Under the pieces are notes generated by a model that was not told the origin of the DNA, searched no databases, and saw only the letters and a program-made list of their open reading frames with translations. A DNA stretch of 55,248 nt from Pseudoalteromonas shioyasakiensis (GTDB lineage Bacteria; Pseudomonadota; Gammaproteobacteria; Enterobacterales; Alteromonadaceae): assembly GCF_022398475.1 (NCBI RefSeq), contig NZ_JAKEVM010000011.1:1-55248 (forward strand), written 5' to 3'. Positions 22,562-30,428 of the stretch are shown in pieces; positions within the stretch are counted from its first letter, which is position 1, and the number at the start of each line of letters is the position of its first letter. A program made the translations under genes and the position numbers.

Positions 22562-23476
22562 CTATTTAGCGGTTGCTAAAAACGCCTCAACATCTCGTTT
22601 TGGTGATAAACCAAAAAACCGAGAATACTCGCGAGAAAATTGTGAGGGGCTTTCGTAGCCAACCTTAAAAGCAGCACCTGACGCATCCATACTCTCGCCA
22701 ACCATCAACCTTCTTGCTTCCATTAACCTTAAACGCTTTTGATATTGCAACGGACTCATTGAAGTTAGATCTCTAAAATGATGGTGAAAAGTCGATTTAC
22801 TCATTTTCGCAAGACCCGCTAAATCCTCTACACTCAAGGGTTGATCATAGTTTTCTTTTAACCATTTAACACTACGTGCAATTCTCAGCCCTTGGCTACC
22901 TGTCGATACTATATGGCGAAGCTCCGCCCCATGCTCACTGTTAAGTACACGCCAAAAAATTTCGCGTTTAATTAATGGCGCAAGCACTGGCATAGACTCC
23001 GGATCATCAACCAGCTCAATTAATCGCGTAAAAGCGTTAAGTAGCGGCTCTGTCATCTCACCTAAGGTCATTCCCTTATTGAGTGATTGCTTGTTTAATT
23101 TGTCGAGCGGTATTTGCGAAATCAGTTCACCTAACATAGCCAAATCAAGCTTTAAAACTAAGCCTAAATAAGGTGTGTCGTCTTTTGCTTCAAGAACTTG
23201 CATTTTTGCAGGCAAATCAATAGAGGTAATCAAATACTTGTGTGGGTCATACTTGAACACATCTTCGCCCAAGGTCATGCTTTTTGCCCCTTGTAGCACC
23301 AGTGCAATACTTGGTTCAACCACACACATTGAACAAGAGGTGGCGGCCTGTGTTTGTCGATAAAAAAACAAATCCTCAATCACGCTATCAGCGGTTTCTT
23401 GCTGACCTATAAGCGGCGCAATCTTATCTGCTAAAGCAGCGCTCATTTTAGCAATAGCATCATAATCTGAATGCAT
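22562..23476 (-). CDS. AraC-family transcriptional regulator (AraC_N type, YqhC-like)
   Basis: 304 residues from ATG 23476; a TTG start seven codons earlier is possible. The N-terminal AraC_N cupin-like domain (about 10-165; PSIALVLQGAKSMTLGEDVF is typical) is followed by two HTH motifs (LSVEDLAGLAKMSKSTFHHHF and ASGAAFKVGYESPSQFSREY). This subgroup includes YqhC, which induces an alcohol dehydrogenase in response to reactive aldehydes. It is divergent from a secreted cupin gene and about 2.6 kb from a Zn-alcohol dehydrogenase, so a similar role is plausible but unproven. Confidence 0.92.
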   Translation of the reverse strand: MHSDYDAIAKMSAALADKIAPLIGQQETADSVIEDLFFYRQTQAATSCSMCVVEPSIALVLQGAKSMTLGEDVFKYDPHKYLITSIDLPAKMQVLEAKDDTPYLGLVLKLDLAMLGELISQIPLDKLNKQSLNKGMTLGEMTEPLLNAFTRLIELVDDPESMPVLAPLIKREIFWRVLNSEHGAELRHIVSTGSQGLRIARSVKWLKENYDQPLSVEDLAGLAKMSKSTFHHHFRDLTSMSPLQYQKRLRLMEARRLMVGESMDASGAAFKVGYESPSQFSREYSRFFGLSPKRDVEAFLATAK

Positions 23477-23652
23477 AACCAACCCAATTAAATTCAAGAT
23501 ACTTAACTATACGCTCGATTTCATAAAGTTGGCTAGTTAAAAAATTAAACCCTCGGACTAATAGGCAATAACTTGCGTGCATTGTACTTTTTAAAGGCAC
23601 AATTTTTAGCCAAAATGATTTCTCATCAGGTTACAAACACATGGAGAAAAGT

Positions 23653-24144
23653 ATGAAGTATATTATCGGTACCCTTATCTTAACGATGAGTGCATTTAGT
23701 CATGCAGAAAACGCCTCTTCACAACGTTTAGAATTACCGCAAATCACAGTGCAAAAAAATGGCACTCAGTACCCAATGACTGGGCTCGACAAGTATTTCA
23801 CGGGCAAAGTACGCGTCGAGCCTAGTTTCCAAGCTCATGGCGAAGCGAAAGCCGCTGGAGCCATGGTAACCTTTGAGCCCGGCGCTCGAACAAACTGGCA
23901 CACTCACCCTGTCGGCCAAACCTTAATTGTTACATCAGGTATGGGCTGGGTTAATCAGTGGCACGGACAACCTCAGGTTATAAAACCAGGTGACGTTGTC
24001 CATATTCCTGCAAATGTAAAACATTGGCATGGCGCTACGGATAAAACAGCCATGATGCATTTGGCTATTCAAGAATCAAAAAACGGCAAAGTGGTTGATT
24101 GGTTAGAGCCAGTAACAGATAAGCAATATTTAAAAAAGCAGTAA
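23653..24144 (+). CDS. Secreted cupin-domain protein
   Basis: Start at ATG 23653 with GGAG 7 nt upstream; 163 residues with a signal peptide (MKYIIGTLILTMSAFSHA). The cupin motif GARTNWHTHPVGQTLIVTSG supplies two His, and a later His lies in IPANVKHWHGAT, the metal-binding pattern of the small manganese cupins that include cupin hydroxynitrile lyases and cupins fused to carboxymuconolactone decarboxylases. Its paralogue at 27314-27736 shares the motif order but has no signal peptide. Substrate unknown. Confidence 0.88.
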   Translation: MKYIIGTLILTMSAFSHAENASSQRLELPQITVQKNGTQYPMTGLDKYFTGKVRVEPSFQAHGEAKAAGAMVTFEPGARTNWHTHPVGQTLIVTSGMGWVNQWHGQPQVIKPGDVVHIPANVKHWHGATDKTAMMHLAIQESKNGKVVDWLEPVTDKQYLKKQ

Positions 24145-24146
24145 AG

Positions 24147-24506
24147 ATGGTAAGTGAAATGCAAATAAAGTTCACCAGTAACGGCAAAACTATGCAAGCG
24201 ACTCTAGAAAGTAATAATGCCGCTAAGCATTTTTATCAACTTCTACCACTGACTTTAAAAGTAGAAGACTTCGCCAATGCTGAGAAAATAGCCACTTTAC
24301 CTGAGAAATTAAATCTACAAGGCTTACCTGCTGGCACCGATGCTATCGCAGGAGACATCACTTATTACGCACCTTGGGGTAACCTTGCGCTCTTTTATAA
24401 GCAGCAAAGTTATGCAAATGGCCTGATAAAACTTGGCAAAATAACGGGCGATAGTCAGTTTTTTAAAAGTTTAGGCCAAGCGGATGTCACTATAGAGCCC
24501 TTGTAG
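24147..24506 (+). CDS. Cyclophilin-like fold protein
   Basis: 119 residues. FTSNGKTMQATLESNNAAK, FYQLLPLTLKVEDF and GDITYYAPWGNLALFYK are typical of the bacterial cyclophilin-like (DUF369-related) small proteins. No catalytic residues of true prolyl isomerases are recognisable. It starts 2 bp after the secreted cupin stop, so it is in the same transcript; ATG 24159 is an alternative start. In many genomes this family sits next to AraC_N regulators, cupins and ADH genes. Confidence 0.82.
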   Translation: MVSEMQIKFTSNGKTMQATLESNNAAKHFYQLLPLTLKVEDFANAEKIATLPEKLNLQGLPAGTDAIAGDITYYAPWGNLALFYKQQSYANGLIKLGKITGDSQFFKSLGQADVTIEPL

Positions 24507-24530
24507 TAGATACTAACTCTCCAGTTAGCA

Positions 24531-24566
24531 AAGCTGCTTCTGTACGCCACAAAGCAGCTTTTTTAT
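24531..24566 (+). terminator. Intrinsic terminator
   Basis: AAGCTGCTT and AAGCAGCTT pair around a 12-nt loop, then T5. It ends the cupin/cyclophilin-like transcript just before the convergent serine hydrolase stop. Confidence 0.8.
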
Positions 24567-24575
24567 TGCCTGACT

Positions 24576-25955
24576 TTATCTGCCCAGTGCTTTTAAAACA
24601 TCACGGGCAAAATCATGCTCACTAAAGCCTTTAAGCCCTGCAAGGTCGTACCCTCGCCTAACAATCACTAACTGCTCGCTTGGAATGATCACTAAAAATT
24701 GACCACGGTTGCCTCGCGCTGCAATAGTATCGTTTGGTAACTCAGGAAAACGTTCGTTATAAAGCCACCACTGTGCGCCGTATCCTGGTGCCGTTACAGG
24801 GGGTTGAGCAGGGGCAGGTTTACTAATATAACTTAACCAGTCTTTTGGTAATATTTGCTCACCTTGCCAGCGGCCATTATTCAGGTGTAATAACCCTAAG
24901 CGAGCAAGATCACGAGAAGTAGTCCACACTTGCGATGACAAAATAAAGTCACTTTGCCAATCTGACTCTAAAAACGTGTGCTGCATGCCGATTTTATCGA
25001 GTAAGTTGTCATATGGGTAACGCAAGTAGCTCGCCTCATCGTTAAACGTTTCTCGTAAGGTACGTAACGCTAACATGGTGTCGTTATTGGCGTATTTCCA
25101 ACGGCTACCAGGCTTTACTTCTAACGCAGTATGCGTTGTAGTATCAGACACTAAACCGCCGCCCATATAGACACGATCCGTACGATTGCCCGCTTTATTA
25201 CTGTCTAAGCCCGATGCCATATGAAGCAAGTTTTCAAGGGTAATTTCGCCACGAGGGTCAAGCGGGTGAGACCAGCTTTCAAGCCCCGCAGGCTTTGTAA
25301 CATCAAGTCGTTTTTGTGCTACCGCCACACCAATGATGCTCGCGCCAATACTTTTTGCAACAGACCAAGTACGCTGGGCAGTTTCAGGTGTAAAACCTGC
25401 TTTATATTGCTCTGCTAGAATCGCCTCAGGGCTTGCTATTAAAATTGCTGAAGTTCGTGCGCCTTCACCATAATGACGAGTAAAAGCCTGTGCAATAACC
25501 TCATCAAGCGCCTTATTGCCCGTCGCATTATTAACACCATTTAGCGTTTGCCAAGGCTTACCATCATCCTTTTGGTGGGCTAAGTTTTCTTTAAACGGTG
25601 CTTGCACGAGTGTTGCAGCTTTAAGGCTTGCCCCTACGGGTAAATCAACACAGCCTAAACGAGGCCGCCAAACCGATATACGTTGCTTATCTTTATCGTA
25701 ATCAACAATGACTCGTTTATGCTCAGTATCAATGTTCGCTTTTAGTGCTTTTACAGTATCTGCAATTAAAGGATAAATACCGGTAAGTTCATCAATATCG
25801 ATTTGATCTTTGCTTTTGCCAGCGTTAAACGTGGCACTACAGGTAAAATTGGCGACGTACCCAGCGGCATAAGCGTTCAAGGTTGTATCTGTTTCTTCGC
25901 TACAAACAAAAAAGCTGGAGCACAACAACGTACTTAGGAAGGTTATTTTTTTCAT
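24576..25955 (-). CDS. Beta-lactamase-family serine hydrolase (penicillin-binding-protein-like), secreted
   Basis: 459 residues with an N-terminal export signal (MKKITFLSTLLCSSFFVC; the Cys may allow lipidation, not certain). The SxxK motif is SVAK with Ser198 and Lys201, and the YxN motif is YAN in GSRWKYANNDT. RGNRGQFLVIIPSEQLVIVR near the C terminus is the strand of the third motif. The N-terminal 130 residues are extra. Family members are esterases, D-aminopeptidases or 6-aminohexanoate-dimer hydrolases; substrate cannot be told, and resistance should not be assumed. Confidence 0.88.
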   Translation of the reverse strand: MKKITFLSTLLCSSFFVCSEETDTTLNAYAAGYVANFTCSATFNAGKSKDQIDIDELTGIYPLIADTVKALKANIDTEHKRVIVDYDKDKQRISVWRPRLGCVDLPVGASLKAATLVQAPFKENLAHQKDDGKPWQTLNGVNNATGNKALDEVIAQAFTRHYGEGARTSAILIASPEAILAEQYKAGFTPETAQRTWSVAKSIGASIIGVAVAQKRLDVTKPAGLESWSHPLDPRGEITLENLLHMASGLDSNKAGNRTDRVYMGGGLVSDTTTHTALEVKPGSRWKYANNDTMLALRTLRETFNDEASYLRYPYDNLLDKIGMQHTFLESDWQSDFILSSQVWTTSRDLARLGLLHLNNGRWQGEQILPKDWLSYISKPAPAQPPVTAPGYGAQWWLYNERFPELPNDTIAARGNRGQFLVIIPSEQLVIVRRGYDLAGLKGFSEHDFARDVLKALGR

Positions 25956-26068
25956 TATTACTCCATGGAGGCCAAAGAGTTTAAGTTAGCAAAAGAAAAA
26001 AATAATGATATGTTTTTACGGCAGTATTCGCTCTTTAAGCGATAAATCACCGAATAAAAAAGGAACAA

Positions 26069-26097
26069 CAAAAAACGCCATACTGGGTATGGCGTTT
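26069..26097 (-). terminator. Intrinsic terminator of the alcohol dehydrogenase gene
   Basis: AAACGCCATAC-CCA-GTATGGCGTTT followed by a T-run on the minus strand, 24 bp after the ADH stop. Confidence 0.88.
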
Positions 26098-26120
26098 GGC
26101 TTACTCAATCTAAAAATTAT

Positions 26121-27302
26121 TTAAAATGTTGAGGCATCAATTACATAACGATAGCGCGCTTTTTTCTCCACCACACTTTGCCATGCATTATTGATTTCAG
26201 AGGCTTTGATTAACTGGGTTGCTGGCAGAATATTATTCTTAGCGCAGTAATCAACAACTTCTTGCGTTTCTTGCATATCACCAATTAACGAAGCATTAAA
26301 GTTTACGCGGCTTGCAGCCAATGCTAATGCATTCATGTTTAATGAAAACTCTTCTGGCATACCCACTTGGGTATACGTGCCGAATGGTTTTACTAATGAA
26401 GCATATTTAGCAATATCATATTTCACTGGCAAGGTATTAATTAAATAATCAAGCTGCGACTTATGCTCGTTGTAAGCGTCTTCACCGTCAACAACAACCA
26501 CTTTAGCGCCAAAGGCTTTAATATCGGCTACTTTATCTTTAGAGCTAGTGAACGCATAGACATCAGCACCTTGTGACACAGCCAATTTAACAGCTAAGTG
26601 CCCAAGCCCACCAATACCAACAACACCTACTTTATCGCCTTTTTTCAAGTTAAATTTAAGCAACGGAGAATACGTTGTAATGCCGGCACATAATAAAGGA
26701 GCAGCATGCTCTAAACTAATGTTTTCAGGAATATGCACTGCAAAATGATCGCGAACAACAATGTTATTCGAGTAACCACCTTGTGTGATACCTGTCGGTG
26801 AGCGCTCATCAGGGTAGCCATAAGTGAATTTTGTTTCTGGGCAATATTGCTCGCCTTGATCTTTACAGCTATTACAGTCAAGACAGCTATCAACCATACA
26901 GCCTACACCAGCACGGTCGCCCACTTTAAACTTAGTCACATTCTTACCGACTGCTGTTACGATACCTGCAATTTCATGACCTGGTACTTGAGGGTATTGC
27001 TGTGCGCCCCAATGCCCTTTCATCTGATGAATATCTGAGTGGCAAATACTGGCGAATTTAATTTCGATTAAAATATCGTTATCGCCTACTGGGCGTCTTT
27101 CGAATTCCCATGGTTTTAGTAAGCCTGAATTATCAAAAGCCGCATAGCCACGAGATTTTATATTGCCATTTGCAAGCTGCTCAGATGATGCTGCAAATGA
27201 AGGCGCCGCAAAGCCACCTAATAACAGGCCTGCACCCAAAGCTGAACTCGTTTTAATAAAATTACGACGTGATAAGTCTTGCGTTTCATGTTTGTCACAC
27301 AT
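26121..27302 (-). CDS. Zn-dependent alcohol dehydrogenase with a Tat signal (YahK/CAD type)
   Basis: 393 residues. The N terminus carries LSRRNFIKTSSALGAGLLLG, a textbook twin-arginine signal, ending near SFAAS. The rest is a medium-chain dehydrogenase of the cinnamyl-alcohol-dehydrogenase group: catalytic zinc Cys in SICHSD, GHE, structural-zinc cysteines in DSCLDCNSCKDQGEQYC, and the dinucleotide loop GIGGLGHLA followed by FTSSKDK, which favours NADPH. An NAD(P)H enzyme with an export signal is unusual because the periplasm lacks a known nicotinamide supply. A cytosolic cupin gene precedes it by 11 bp, so they are cotranscribed. Confidence 0.92.
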   Translation of the reverse strand: MCDKHETQDLSRRNFIKTSSALGAGLLLGGFAAPSFAASSEQLANGNIKSRGYAAFDNSGLLKPWEFERRPVGDNDILIEIKFASICHSDIHQMKGHWGAQQYPQVPGHEIAGIVTAVGKNVTKFKVGDRAGVGCMVDSCLDCNSCKDQGEQYCPETKFTYGYPDERSPTGITQGGYSNNIVVRDHFAVHIPENISLEHAAPLLCAGITTYSPLLKFNLKKGDKVGVVGIGGLGHLAVKLAVSQGADVYAFTSSKDKVADIKAFGAKVVVVDGEDAYNEHKSQLDYLINTLPVKYDIAKYASLVKPFGTYTQVGMPEEFSLNMNALALAASRVNFNASLIGDMQETQEVVDYCAKNNILPATQLIKASEINNAWQSVVEKKARYRYVIDASTF

Positions 27303-27313
27303 CTCAATGTACC

Positions 27314-27736
27314 TTATGCTAAATAATCTTCATCTGACACAGCTTCGAACCAGTCAACAGGTTTACCATCGAGTGCTTCTTGAACTGCTACATGCTTCAT
27401 TGCACTATCAGCAGTCGCACCATGCCAGTGACGCTTTCCGCAGTTACACCAAATTAAATCACCTGGATTGATGACTGTTTTCTCACCACCCTCGCACTGT
27501 GTCCAACCTCGACCTTCTGTAACTAATAAAACTTGGCCGAGTGGATGAGAATGCCAATTTGTACGAGCTCCTTTTGAAAACTCCACCACAGCAACACCAA
27601 CGCGAGCAGGTGCTGGTGCATTAAATAAAGTACTGATTTGCACTTTACCTGTGAAACATTCTGCTGGCCCTGCGATTGGATCTTGAGAACCTGACTTAAT
27701 TACTTGCATATCGCTTGTTTGCGCTGAATCACTCAT
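27314..27736 (-). CDS. Cupin-domain protein (cytosolic paralogue)
   Basis: 140 residues without a signal peptide. GARTNWHSHPLGQVLLVTEG and a later GKRHWHGATAD provide the histidine metal ligands. The pattern matches the secreted cupin at 23653-24144, including the ending KPVDWFEAVSDEDYL against KVVDWLEPVTDKQYL. AAGGAGA precedes the ATG. It is first in a two-gene unit with the Tat dehydrogenase. Substrate unknown; cupins of this group are often manganese enzymes acting on small carbonyl compounds. Confidence 0.88.
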   Translation of the reverse strand: MSDSAQTSDMQVIKSGSQDPIAGPAECFTGKVQISTLFNAPAPARVGVAVVEFSKGARTNWHSHPLGQVLLVTEGRGWTQCEGGEKTVINPGDLIWCNCGKRHWHGATADSAMKHVAVQEALDGKPVDWFEAVSDEDYLA

Positions 27737-27924
27737 ATGTTTCTCCTTGGGTTGCTTAGGTTTTGGTCTACTATTTCAGTCTAAAGCATCGCGAAAAACC
27801 ATAAATGCCTGAAGCTCGCGCTTTCTTGCCTATTTGTGTAAAAAAAGTTTTTAAAGCCTTTAAACCTTTTTTATCAGCACCTGCGACTAAGCTAATAACA
27901 CCACATATATGAAAGGGAAGAACC

Positions 27925-28662
27925 ATGTTAAGTACAGTAAAAACACTCTCACTTATTGCCGCAGGCTTATTATCAGCACAAACATTTGCTTGGGGTGATA
28001 TGCCACTACAAGAAACTAAAAACTTAACGCTAGATGCAGCCTCATTAAGCGCTTTAAAAGTAGAAGTAGGCTCTGGTTTTTTACACATTACCGGTAGTGA
28101 CAGTGATGAAGTAACCGTTAAAGCCGAGATTTATCAAGAAAAGCCTCATGATGAATACTGCTTAAACCTTGTAGCTAAAGGCAATAACGCAGCACTTAGT
28201 GCAGGCCAGTGCGATTACCACACCAATAAGCAAACTCGCATTGATTTAACCGTTGCTATCCCTCGTTCATTTAATGTTGATGTGCACGATGGCTCTGGTG
28301 AAATTATCATTAGCAAAGTTGCGAATACTGTGATCAACGATGGTTCAGGTTCAATTACCGCAAATGACATTACAGGCACATTAGAAATCAATGATGGTTC
28401 GGGTAGCATAGATGCACGTAATATCAGCCGTGATATTAAAATTCATGACGGCTCAGGTAATATTGATGTTGCCAACGCACAGGGCAATATTGAAGTACAC
28501 GATGGCTCTGGTGGTATCGAGTTAAATGATATTTCGGGTGATGTTGTCGTTTCAGATGGCTCAGGCAGCATTCGCGTTGATACTGCAGCAAACTTTGAGT
28601 TACTAAGTGATGGCTCTGGCTCAGTAAAAGTAACCAACATTGCAGGCAAAACCAAGATGTAA
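27925..28662 (+). CDS. Secreted DUF4097-type beta-solenoid protein with DGSG repeats
   Basis: 245 residues, signal peptide to about residue 22 (LLSAQTFA). From about residue 117 the chain holds seven DGSG motifs spaced 17-18 residues apart, each followed by a hydrophobic-alternating strand, which predicts a right-handed beta-solenoid. This is the DUF4097 (putative adhesin-like) family. Two Cys lie in the N-terminal half. It should reside in the periplasm or on the surface. It has a GGGAAG ribosome site and its own terminator, and is divergent from the cupin/ADH unit. Function unknown. Confidence 0.85.
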   Translation: MLSTVKTLSLIAAGLLSAQTFAWGDMPLQETKNLTLDAASLSALKVEVGSGFLHITGSDSDEVTVKAEIYQEKPHDEYCLNLVAKGNNAALSAGQCDYHTNKQTRIDLTVAIPRSFNVDVHDGSGEIIISKVANTVINDGSGSITANDITGTLEINDGSGSIDARNISRDIKIHDGSGNIDVANAQGNIEVHDGSGGIELNDISGDVVVSDGSGSIRVDTAANFELLSDGSGSVKVTNIAGKTKM

Positions 28663-28690
28663 GCTCACGCTTTTATAGTTTTTAGCAACT

Positions 28691-28719
28691 AAAATGCCTT
28701 CCTTTGCGAAGGCATTTTA
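28691..28719 (+). terminator. Intrinsic terminator after the DGSG-repeat gene
   Basis: AAAATGCCTTC-CTTTGC-GAAGGCATTTT is a perfect 11-bp stem ending in a T-run. Confidence 0.88.
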
Positions 28720-28814
28720 AATTGTAATTACCAATCTTTATTAGCATTTTTACAAGGGCTTAGGTATCCTTTAGGAAACGTTTAAGGAACTGCTATTTAA
28801 AAGGATAGCCTGAT

Positions 28815-29327
28815 ATGAAAAAGCCACTCGCCGCCTTACTAACTGGCCTTGTTTTAACAGGTTGTACAGGACTAACAACTGAACAACAAACGGCCATTGA
28901 TAACTTAACCCCTTGCGAGAAAATTAACGCCCTATTAGGTGCTTACGACAACCGCTTTGAAGGCTTAAAACGTAGCCGTGTAAATACTAAATACATGGAA
29001 ACATGGACAGCGAAATACAACCTTATTGCCGATAACTGTCAAATCACGGCGCTTGATAAAGACAATGTAACCTACCGCTGTGTAGGCAACTACGAGCAAC
29101 AGCAACAAGCTGTCGCTGATCACACCCGTGCGGTTAATTTTACCCAAGCTTGTTTAGCGGGTAATAATTGGCATCAAACACAAAAAGAGTCAGCTGAATC
29201 GTTACGCACCACGTTTGTGCTTGACGAAAACAACCCTGTTATCTCAATTCATTCGGGTAAAACCCTATCACGCAAACAGCCTTGGTCTACCACTCTTGAA
29301 ATTGGTAAGCCAATTGAAGGTAAGTAA
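28815..29327 (+). CDS. Hypothetical lipoprotein
   Basis: 170 residues with a clear lipobox LTGC (Cys at residue 17) after MKKPLAALLTGLVLTG, so it should be lipid-anchored. Three further Cys in the mature part could form disulfides. Asp is absent at +2, favouring the outer membrane. AAAGGAT precedes the start. No family is recognised. The downstream hairpin at 29336-29356 lacks a T-run, so DUF1289 may be read through. Confidence 0.72.
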   Translation: MKKPLAALLTGLVLTGCTGLTTEQQTAIDNLTPCEKINALLGAYDNRFEGLKRSRVNTKYMETWTAKYNLIADNCQITALDKDNVTYRCVGNYEQQQQAVADHTRAVNFTQACLAGNNWHQTQKESAESLRTTFVLDENNPVISIHSGKTLSRKQPWSTTLEIGKPIEGK

Positions 29328-29335
29328 TACACTCA

Positions 29336-29356
29336 TGAAGGCTACATTAGCCTTCA
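29336..29356 (+). repeat. Perfect hairpin before the DUF1289 gene
   Basis: TGAAGGCTA-CAT-TAGCCTTCA has a 9-bp stem and 3-nt loop but no T-run. It lies 7 bp before the ATG at 29364 and could mask its ribosome site or act as a Rho-type or weak terminator. Confidence 0.45.
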
Positions 29357-29363
29357 CATCACT

Positions 29364-29549
29364 ATGACAAAATCAAAAAAACCAACCAGCCAATTTAAAA
29401 CAGATTGCATCGGTCAATGTCATCGCCTAAAAGGCTATTGCACTAGCTGTGGTCGCAGTAATGATGAAATTTTTGATTGGATCATTTTATCCGAACAAGA
29501 AAAGCAAGCGATTTTAAATACTCCTCGCCCTGACATAAAAGCGAAATAG
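29364..29549 (+). CDS. DUF1289 family small cysteine-rich protein
   Basis: 61 residues with the DUF1289 signature: CIGQCHRLKGYCTSCGRS, four Cys likely to bind a metal, followed by the EIFDWIILSEQEKQAIL helix. Proteins of this family are widespread, small and uncharacterised. A 9-bp hairpin stands immediately upstream. It is the second gene after the lipoprotein. Confidence 0.85.
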   Translation: MTKSKKPTSQFKTDCIGQCHRLKGYCTSCGRSNDEIFDWIILSEQEKQAILNTPRPDIKAK

Positions 29550-29613
29550 TTCTGACACCCAAGCGTCATTAAAGCTTGTTAGCCTGATTCAAACTGACCA
29601 TCAGGTAACGATA

Positions 29614-30408
29614 ATGACCGCTATTTTTGTAATTAACTTAGCAAGCTCTACTGAACGATTAAACCGTGTTAGCCATGAGCTAAATGCACAAAATTTGGCA
29701 TTTGAACGCCTTGATGCAATTGATGGTAGAGAGCTGTCTGATACAGAGGTAACTAAGCACTATAGTGCTGATTTAAACCTAAAAAAATACCATAAGCCCT
29801 TGAGTAAAGGTGAAATTGGCTGTTACCTGAGTCACAAAAAAGCATGGCAAACCATTGTCGATAGGCAATTAGATTACGCCATTATTTTAGAAGATGACTT
29901 TGTTCTCGACCGCTCTATTCACAGTGCAATTGAAAACATTAGTACATTAAAACAGCCTTGGCAGCTAATAAAATTGGCCGCTTATAAAGACCGAAGTCGG
30001 GAAATTGCCTTTACAAAACACCTTGCTGATGAGCAACACTTAGTCATTCATAAAAAGCTTATGTCTGGCTGCTGTGCAACTGCTGTTAGTTTTGAAGGTG
30101 CAAAAGCGCTGTTAAAAGCCACAGCCACATTTGGCCGCCCCGTTGACTGCGATTTACAACATGTGTGGGAAACCGGTGTTTATGGATACTCTTTGCTGCC
30201 CTACCCAGTGTCACAACCCGATAATTCACAAAGCGATATTCGGGATAGATCAACCAAAGTTAAAAAGTCGTTTTGGCGACGTAAAAAACAGCAACTTCAT
30301 AGTGCATTACTAAACACAAAGTACACAAAGCAGTTTGTAAAAGCGCAGCTAGTACCAAACAAAAAGAAAGGAGCCGCAGCTCCTCTCTTACCAATAAAAA
30401 ATCATTAA
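29614..30408 (+). CDS. Glycosyltransferase family 25 (LPS biosynthesis)
   Basis: 264 residues, cytosolic. FVINLASSTERLNRVSHEL at the N terminus, SKGEIGCYLSHKKAWQ (about residues 64-79) and the DxD-like LEDDF at about 90-94 are GT25 hallmarks. GCCATAVSFEGAKALL matches the family's acceptor-side segment. Members transfer galactose or related sugars to lipooligosaccharide. It is not in a polysaccharide cluster here. The C terminus is basic (RRKKQQ). AGGTAA precedes the ATG. Confidence 0.9.
   Translation: MTAIFVINLASSTERLNRVSHELNAQNLAFERLDAIDGRELSDTEVTKHYSADLNLKKYHKPLSKGEIGCYLSHKKAWQTIVDRQLDYAIILEDDFVLDRSIHSAIENISTLKQPWQLIKLAAYKDRSREIAFTKHLADEQHLVIHKKLMSGCCATAVSFEGAKALLKATATFGRPVDCDLQHVWETGVYGYSLLPYPVSQPDNSQSDIRDRSTKVKKSFWRRKKQQLHSALLNTKYTKQFVKAQLVPNKKKGAAAPLLPIKNH
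30361..30384 (-). terminator. Terminator for the M61 gene inside the GT25 3' end
   Basis: On the minus strand AGGAGC-TGCG-GCTCCT is followed by TTCTTTTT. It lies within the last codons of the convergent GT25 gene, 45 bp past the M61 stop. Confidence 0.6.
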
Positions 30409-30428
30409 CGATTTATTTAGCTTGCCTA

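Noticed and set aside
24576-25955. Calling the serine hydrolase an antibiotic-resistance beta-lactamase.
   Set aside because: SxxK and YxN are shared with esterases and peptidases; the extra N-terminal region and lack of resistance context do not support it.
27771-28088. 105-codon minus-strand frame across the DUF4097 gene start.
   Set aside because: Overlaps the promoter and signal peptide region of a well supported gene and lacks a ribosome site.
29551-29573. GACACCCA resembling the repeat core near 29555.
   Set aside because: Only 8 bases match and the flanks differ from the RAYT repeats.
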